DNA of 64,000 nt from Thermococcus sp. Bubb.Bath. GTDB lineage: Archaea > Methanobacteriota_B > Thermococci > Thermococcales > Thermococcaceae. Position 1 is the first letter of the stretch; each line of letters starts with the position of its first letter. This document shows positions 58,787 to 64,000 of this stretch, in pieces. Where the stretch lies: assembly GCF_012027595.1 (NCBI RefSeq), contig NZ_SNUR01000003.1, forward strand, positions 124,001 to 188,000, written 5' to 3'. The translations under genes were made by a program, and so were the position numbers. Below the pieces are notes generated by a model that did no database searches, was not told where the DNA came from, and worked only from the letters and a program-made list of their open reading frames with translations.

Positions 58787-60781
58787 ATGGGCGAAAAAGA
58801 GGAGAGGCTTTCAAAGTTCATCTCCAGCCTGAAGATTCTAATCGAGATGGAGAGAAAGGCCGAGGTAGAGGCCATGAAGCTTGAGATGAGGCGCCTCAGT
58901 GGTAGGGAGAGAGAAAAAGTCGGGAGGGCTGTTCTCGGCCTCAACGGGAAGGTAATCGGCGAGGAACTCGGCTATTTTCTCGTTAGGTACGGAAGAGATA
59001 GGGAGATAAAGACGGAGATAAGCGTAGGTGACCTCGTCGTTATAAGCAAACGCGACCCGCTCAAGAGCGACCTCGTGGGAACCGTTGTGGAAAAGGGGAA
59101 ACGCTTCCTCACGGTTGCCCTCGAAACGGTTCCAGAGTGGGCGCTTAAGGGCGTCAGGATTGACCTCTATGCCAACGACATAACCTTCAAGCGCTGGATG
59201 GAGAATCTCGACAGCCTCAGGGAGAGCGGGAGGAGAGCCCTTGAGCTTTACCTCGGCCTAATGGAGCCGGAGGAGAGCGAATTTGTTGAGTTCCAGCCCT
59301 TTGACGAGAGCCTGAACGCGAGCCAGAGAAGGGCCATATCGAAGGCCCTTGGAAGTAAAGATTTCTTCCTCGTCCACGGACCGTTCGGAACAGGAAAGAC
59401 GAGAACCCTGGTGGAGCTGATAAGGCAAGAAGTTGAGAGAGGGCATAAGGTTCTCGCAACTGCCGAGAGCAACGTGGCAGTTGACAATATCGTCGAGAGG
59501 CTGGTGGATTCAGGGCTTAAGGTAGTCAGGGTCGGCCACCCGAGCAGGGTCTCCAAGGCCCTTCATGAGACGACGTTAGCTTATCTCATTACTCAGCACG
59601 ACCTCTACGCCGAGCTTAGGGAGCTCAGGGTTATCGGCGAGAACCTCAAGGATAAGAGGGACACCTTCACAAAGCCCGCCCCAAAATACAGAAGGGGCCT
59701 GAGCGACGGGGAGATTCTGAGGCTGGCAAATAAAGGCATCGGAACGAGGGGAGTTCCAGCGAGGCTCATCAGGGAGATGGCAGAGTGGATTAAGATAAAC
59801 CGGCAGGTTCAGAAGACCGTCGACGACGCTAAGAAGCTTGAAGAAAGAATATCAAGGGAAATAACTAAGGAAGCGGACGTCGTGTTCACCACCAACGCCT
59901 CTTCCGGCCTGGACGTCGTGGATTACGGGGAATACGACGTGGCTGTGATAGATGAGGCCACTCAGGCAACGATTCCAAGCGTCCTCATCCCGATAAACAG
60001 GGCGAAGCGCTTCGTGCTGGCGGGAGACCACAGACAGCTACCGCCGACGATACTGAGCGAGAAGGCCAAAGAGCTGTCAAAGACGCTCTTCGAGGGCCTC
60101 ATCGAACGCTATCCGGAGAAGAGTGAAATGCTCAGGGTCCAGTACAGGATGAACGAAAAACTGATGGAGTTCCCGAGTAGGGAGTTCTACGATGGAAAAA
60201 TAGAAGCCCATGAGAGCGTAAGGAACATTACGCTGGCGAATCTTGGGGTTAGTGAGCCCGAGTTCGGAAACTTCTGGGACGAAGCCCTTAAGCCCGAAAA
60301 CGTGCTGGTCTTCATTGACACCTCAAAGATGGAAGATCGCCTCGAGAGGCAGAGGCACGGTAGTGACAGCAGGGAGAACCCACTTGAGGCGAAGCTAGTC
60401 TCTGAATCCACTGAGAAGCTCCTCGAAATGGGCGTGAACCCCGACTGGATAGGTGTAATCACTCCCTACGACGACCAGAGGGACTTGATAAGCTCTATGG
60501 GTGAAGAAGGGGTCGAGGTCAAAACGGTCGACGGTTACCAGGGGAGGGAGAAGGAAGTTATCATACTCTCCTTTGTCCGCTCCAACAAAAGGGAGGAGCT
60601 TGGCTTTCTGAAGGATTTAAGGAGGCTGAACGTGTCCCTCACGAGGGCAAGGAGAAAGCTTATAGCCGTTGGGGATTCGTCCACGCTCTCGAACCATCCA
60701 ACTTACAGGAGGTTTATAGAGTTCGTGAACTCAGAGGGGAAGATAATTAGAGCTGAGGAGTTAGAAAATGTGCAAGGATAG
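58787..60781 (+). CDS. Superfamily 1 DNA/RNA helicase (Upf1/IGHMBP2-like)
   Basis: 664 aa. Walker [12 protein letters not shown] near residue 200, motif [11 protein letters not shown], motif [13 protein letters not shown], motif IV region [14 protein letters not shown], motif [22 protein letters not shown] and motif [15 protein letters not shown] are all intact. The N-terminal 190 residues form a helical start and a beta-barrel ([13 protein letters not shown]), as in the IGHMBP2/Upf1 branch. A TATA-like CTCTTTTAAGAG lies about 40 bases upstream. Likely a 5'-3' helicase in nucleic-acid repair or quality control. Confidence 0.9.
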   Translation: MGEKEERLSKFISSLKILIEMERKAEVEAMKLEMRRLSGREREKVGRAVLGLNGKVIGEELGYFLVRYGRDREIKTEISVGDLVVISKRDPLKSDLVGTVVEKGKRFLTVALETVPEWALKGVRIDLYANDITFKRWMENLDSLRESGRRALELYLGLMEPEESEFVEFQPFDESLNASQRRAISKALGSKDFFLVHGPFGTGKTRTLVELIRQEVERGHKVLATAESNVAVDNIVERLVDSGLKVVRVGHPSRVSKALHETTLAYLITQHDLYAELRELRVIGENLKDKRDTFTKPAPKYRRGLSDGEILRLANKGIGTRGVPARLIREMAEWIKINRQVQKTVDDAKKLEERISREITKEADVVFTTNASSGLDVVDYGEYDVAVIDEATQATIPSVLIPINRAKRFVLAGDHRQLPPTILSEKAKELSKTLFEGLIERYPEKSEMLRVQYRMNEKLMEFPSREFYDGKIEAHESVRNITLANLGVSEPEFGNFWDEALKPENVLVFIDTSKMEDRLERQRHGSDSRENPLEAKLVSESTEKLLEMGVNPDWIGVITPYDDQRDLISSMGEEGVEVKTVDGYQGREKEVIILSFVRSNKREELGFLKDLRRLNVSLTRARRKLIAVGDSSTLSNHPTYRRFIEFVNSEGKIIRAEELENVQG

Positions 60782-61157
60782 ACAACCTATCAGAAAGATG
60801 CAGAAGAAACACGATTAACATCAGGCATAAGTGATATCTCCAAAAAACTTTTGAATATACCACAACAAAAATGGGTAGAAACGTGTCTCACTTCCAAAAC
60901 ATAGAAAAGAGCGGAAAGCACAGAAAAAGAACATAAACGAGCAAACCCCTCTGATCAAAAGGCAACGAAACTCCAACTCTGGTTGATATGCATTCGCCGG
61001 CGAACTGGAACTTCAAATGCCAAATAGCGGGAGCATAGCGGCATTAGAGAAACATAGAGAACTCGAAAAGTTTATATCCTCAATGTCCAAAAAGGTTAAT
61101 AGAATTATAAAAGTAAGCTCAACACAGTACTTAATCGGTAGTGTGAAGGTGATCCCT
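60782..61157. other. Gene-free stretch before the KaiC-like genes
   Basis: 376 bases, A-rich. The only feature I can support is a TATA-like AAAAGTTTATATCCTC (61065-61080), about 80-90 bases before the ATG at 61158, so the KaiC mRNA probably has a leader of some 50 bases. A longer frame from 61017 exists but has no ribosome site and starts before the promoter. Confidence 0.45.
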
Positions 61158-61904
61158 ATGCCCAAGTATGTGGTTGAACGTGTGAAAACCGGGATTCCCG
61201 GTCTAGATGATCTCCTTAACGGAGGTTTTCCCAAGGGCACTACTGTACTAGTGACTGGTCCCACCGGTACTGGAAAGACCACTTTTGCCGTCCAGTTTGT
61301 CTACCGCGGTGCCGAGCTCTACGATGAACCGGGCGTGATAGTCACCCTTGAGGAGAGGGCCCAGGATCTCAGGCGCGAGATGCTCAGCTTTGGATGGGAC
61401 CTTGAAAAATATGAGCGCGAGGGTAAAATTGCTATAGTAGATGGGGTAAGTTCAATCGTGGGGTTACCCTCTGAGGAAAAGTTTGCTCTGGAAGACGGCC
61501 TAAACGTTGAAGGTTTTCTTAGGTATGTGTACAGGGTGGTCAAAAGCATAAACGCAAAGCGTCTAGTTGTCGACTCAATTCCATCGATAGCCATACGCCT
61601 CAAGGAGGAGAATGACATAAGGGAGGTTCTCCTCAGGCTCAACACGATACTCCTCGAAATGGGTGTAACCTCAATCCTGACGACTGAGGCAGAGGATCCA
61701 AAGAGCGGCAAGATAAGCAAGTACGGTGTCGAAGAGTTTGTTTCGAGGGGCGTCATCCTTCTCGACTTGATAGAGAAGGACGTTGAGCTGAAGAGGTACC
61801 TCCTCATAAGGAAAATGAGGGAGACAAAGCATGCTATGAAAAAATACCCCTTTGAGATAACGGAGGATGGAATAACAGTCTATCCAAGCGGAGAAATCTA
61901 CTGA
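61158..61904 (+). CDS. KaiC-domain ATPase
   Basis: 248 aa from ATG 61158 (GGTGATCCCT upstream). GIPGLDDLLNGGFPKG leads into Walker A GPTGTGKTTFAVQF; VTLEERAQDLRREMLSFGWD and Walker B RLVVDSIPSIAIRL follow, with a C-terminal LIRKMRETKHAMKKYPFEIT, the standard archaeal single-domain KaiC/RadA-like protein. Such proteins are thought to act in signalling. It lies 15 bases upstream of a second member. Confidence 0.85.
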   Translation: MPKYVVERVKTGIPGLDDLLNGGFPKGTTVLVTGPTGTGKTTFAVQFVYRGAELYDEPGVIVTLEERAQDLRREMLSFGWDLEKYEREGKIAIVDGVSSIVGLPSEEKFALEDGLNVEGFLRYVYRVVKSINAKRLVVDSIPSIAIRLKEENDIREVLLRLNTILLEMGVTSILTTEAEDPKSGKISKYGVEEFVSRGVILLDLIEKDVELKRYLLIRKMRETKHAMKKYPFEITEDGITVYPSGEIY

Positions 61905-61919
61905 ACGCGGTGATAAAGC

Positions 61920-62648
61920 GTGCAGATTGAGAGAGTCTCCACAGGCATCATTGATTCCCTTATCCAGGGGGGGATCCCCTCCGGGAGTGTGGTTCTCGTT
62001 ATAGGTGACCCCAAATCGGGCAAGACGACTTTTCAGACCCAGTTCCTTTACAACCAGGTTGTGATGGGTGGGATTCCAGGCCTAGCGATCCTTGTGGACA
62101 TGCCCAAAAAGGAGTTCCTAAACTTTTCGAAAGATTTTGGGTGGGACTTCTCACCTGTTCTCGATGAGTTCCTCTACCTTGTGGATGCATACTCCCACAG
62201 GATAAAGAGCGCCCCCAAGTTCTCCTTCTCTGAGGATGTCATAATAGACGCCTCCAACCCATTCCAGATATCCAAGTTCATCCGCGACACCACGACGGGG
62301 CTTGTCTCAAGCGGACACAGCGGCCAGCTCGTGGGGATAATAACCTCAATAACGCCCCTCTTCTTTGAGAGCAACATCGTGGACATATACAAGTTCCTTG
62401 AGGAACTCAAAGACATCGCCCACAGGTACAACCAGGTGTGGCTCATAGAGGTCAACAGCGGAATCGAGAGGGCCCAAGTTGAGAACACCGTGAAGGCAAT
62501 AGTTGACGGCATCGTTGAGATGAGAATGTTCGAAGAGGGGAGAACCCTCAGGCGCTACATACGTGTCTATGGCATGAGACGCACAGCGCACTCACTCTCC
62601 TGGTTCCCCTACGAGATAACCCCCACAGGGATAGTACTCAGGGGATGA
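61920..62648 (+). CDS. KaiC-like ATPase, divergent
   Basis: 242 aa, GTG start after GGTGATAAAGC. GDPKSGKTTFQTQF is the Walker A loop; LYLVDAYSHR is the likely Walker B region; the end RVYGMRRTAHSLSWFPYEIT matches the KaiC C-terminal pattern. Paired with the canonical KaiC upstream, so the two may work as partners. Confidence 0.75.
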   Translation: MQIERVSTGIIDSLIQGGIPSGSVVLVIGDPKSGKTTFQTQFLYNQVVMGGIPGLAILVDMPKKEFLNFSKDFGWDFSPVLDEFLYLVDAYSHRIKSAPKFSFSEDVIIDASNPFQISKFIRDTTTGLVSSGHSGQLVGIITSITPLFFESNIVDIYKFLEELKDIAHRYNQVWLIEVNSGIERAQVENTVKAIVDGIVEMRMFEEGRTLRRYIRVYGMRRTAHSLSWFPYEITPTGIVLRG

Positions 62649-62711
62649 ACGTTCGGAATCCAAATTCCCAGTTCCAAAAAATTTTTAAGCGTTTTTCAGT
62701 TACTATAGCTA

Positions 62712-63890
62712 ATGATGAGAAAAGCACACTTTCCACTGGTACTAATCAGCATGGCCCTACTCTCCGCAATACTCCTGATGCAGAGCCACCCAGAGGAAGG
62801 ACAGGGGACTTTCGAAGGCGTGTGCGTCAGAAGTTCCAGCACGTACTCCCTCCTCTTCAACGGGTCAAAGCTCCTTTTTCTCCCAGAAAAGCTCGATATT
62901 GGCACAGCATACAGAGTAACCGGACTCATAAAGAAAGATGAAAACGGACTAAAGGTCTCTGGGAGATTTAAAGTGAAACCCCTAAAAGGGCCTACTGGAT
63001 GGATGGAAGCCATCAACGGCTCCTACTGGGAAAGGGGGAGCGGTGCATACCTACTGACTCCGGCGTGGGTTAAACTGGCGAGAGAAATAAACGTGGAGAA
63101 GGGAAGCAGCATCTTAATCTGGGGAGTCCAGTACGGTTCAGCGTTTTATCCCTCCGATTATGTTGTCATCTCCAGACCCACAGGGATGTTCCGAGACGGC
63201 TTTCCAGTGCTCGTTAGGGGTGTCATCCTGGAGAGCTCCAAAGAGACCGTTCTGTGGGACGGGGGGAGGAGGATTTACCTCCATCTTCAGTATGGGGAAA
63301 AGCTCACTCCGGGAAGTACCGTTTGGGTTCTCGGAAGGGCCAGGGTTTCATACAGACTTGAACTCTACGTTGATTCCATGGAGGATGTCAGATACCTTGG
63401 AATGCCCAGGACAGTCAAAGGAAAAGCCCCCCAGACAGGAGAGCTCGTTAACATGAGCTGTATCGTAACTGGGGTGCTGAGGACTGGGCTCAGGCTCAAC
63501 TGCACGGACTTCAAGTTGAAAGGATTCCAGGCCAGAGCGGGGGACAGGGTCAGCTTTATTGCGATCCGAGATGGGACTGGCCTGCGATGCATTAACTGCA
63601 CTGTCTCCACTCCTCGGGAGTTTCTTCTGAACTCCATATGCAACTTCAGCGAGGGCAATTTTGCAAGGATTTCCGGGAAAGTGGAGTGGATGAAAAGGTA
63701 CAGGAGCGGCTTCGGAATAGCCAACATGAGCAACGGGAAATGCTGGGTTCTGTTGAAGCTCCCGAAATCGCTGGGCGTGGACGTTGAGGGGGGAGAGAAC
63801 ATCACAGCCTACGGAGGGTTCACCCTCTACAGAGGGGAACCGGCTTTCAGCGTTGAGTCGGGGGATGACGTTTGTTCCGGGAGATGCTGA
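62712..63890 (+). CDS. Secreted protein with OB-fold-like repeats
   Basis: 392 aa. The N-terminal MRKAHFPLVLISMALLSAIL is a signal or anchor segment. The rest is beta-rich, with repeating units such as GTAYRVTGLIKKDENGLKVSG, LTPGSTVWVLGRARVSYRLELYV and FARISGKVEWMKRY that look like OB folds. Several Cys (CINCTV, NSICNF) may form disulfides. TATA-like AAATTTTTAAGC lies about 30 bases upstream. Its stop overlaps the next gene. Confidence 0.55.
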   Translation: MMRKAHFPLVLISMALLSAILLMQSHPEEGQGTFEGVCVRSSSTYSLLFNGSKLLFLPEKLDIGTAYRVTGLIKKDENGLKVSGRFKVKPLKGPTGWMEAINGSYWERGSGAYLLTPAWVKLAREINVEKGSSILIWGVQYGSAFYPSDYVVISRPTGMFRDGFPVLVRGVILESSKETVLWDGGRRIYLHLQYGEKLTPGSTVWVLGRARVSYRLELYVDSMEDVRYLGMPRTVKGKAPQTGELVNMSCIVTGVLRTGLRLNCTDFKLKGFQARAGDRVSFIAIRDGTGLRCINCTVSTPREFLLNSICNFSEGNFARISGKVEWMKRYRSGFGIANMSNGKCWVLLKLPKSLGVDVEGGENITAYGGFTLYRGEPAFSVESGDDVCSGRC

Positions 63891-64000
63891 AGGGTCTCCT
63901 CATGGGCACCCTAACCGGGATGACCCCGGGAATACATGTTAACACCCTCGCGGAGCTGGGGGTAACCTCATCTTTTCCCGCGCTGTTCGCCATGGGGCTC
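63884..64000 (+). CDS. TctA-like membrane protein, partial
   Basis: The window ends within the gene. The 39 codons seen include GLLMGTLTGMTPGIHVNTLAE, which matches from memory the start of an archaeal TctA/DUF112-type permease family. ATG 63884 overlaps the previous gene; a TTG at 63872 is an alternative. Confidence 0.55.
   Translation, partial: MLKGLLMGTLTGMTPGIHVNTLAELGVTSSFPALFAMGL

Overview
The window is chromosomal DNA of a hyperthermophilic euryarchaeon of the order Thermococcales, most likely Thermococcus. The evidence is a folate-independent archaeal purine pathway (PurT and PurP use formate; PurL/PurQ/PurS and a split GMP synthase), class III signal peptides, many short ATGA-overlapping genes, GGTGA-type ribosome binding sites 4-6 bases before starts, TATA-type promoters and box C/D sRNAs. 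I saw no rRNA, tRNA, CRISPR array or insertion sequence.

Layout. (1) 1-8.4 kb: a plus-strand operon of four translationally coupled pilin-like or secreted proteins (one of 1202 aa with DUF2341-like modules), then a membrane protein. (2) 8.4-31.3 kb: purine synthesis. guaB, the two GMP synthase subunits (with a PIN toxin-antitoxin pair between them), purL, two purP paralogues, purD, purS, purQ, purE, purT, purM, purC and purF cover nearly all steps to IMP and GMP; purB, purA and an IMP cyclohydrolase are not in the window. Four pur promoter regions share a pair of AATGTNAAAA-like elements 41-42 bp apart that bracket the promoter, a candidate purine operator. Mixed in are a broken M1-peptidase-like lipoprotein, a degraded duplicate of the purS-purQ junction, a PEP-synthase-like protein and two small KaiC-like genes, one frameshifted. 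(3) 31.2-38.1 kb: a decayed toxin-antitoxin pair, a formate dehydrogenase catalytic subunit, pdxT-pdxS (vitamin B6), nadC and a sugar-phosphate nucleotidyltransferase.

(4) 38.2-54.7 kb, the most interesting part: an A+T-richer, all plus-strand island. It opens with one full-length secreted 1047-aa multidomain protein with a membrane-seeking C-terminus. Two 5'-truncated copies follow, lacking signal peptides, and both begin at the same point, a nearly identical ~70-bp block. Each copy carries a different C-terminal hydrophobic tail and is followed by a small polytopic membrane protein. Degraded tails (glycine-zipper relics) and about 18 more small membrane-protein genes follow, several paralogous to one another. 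I infer an archaeal polymorphic-toxin-like locus: one deliverable protein, a silent store of alternative tails, and an array of presumed immunity membrane proteins. No function is proven by sequence alone.

(5) 54.7-64 kb: nadA and nadB (separated from nadC by the island), another decayed PIN toxin-antitoxin pair, a small frameshifted gene, a box C/D sRNA, a superfamily 1 helicase, two KaiC-like ATPases, a secreted protein of unknown function and the start of a TctA-like membrane protein. Several indels lie in short homopolymers of accessory genes while all biosynthetic genes are intact. This looks like decay or slippage rather than generally poor sequence, but read-level checking would be needed to tell.
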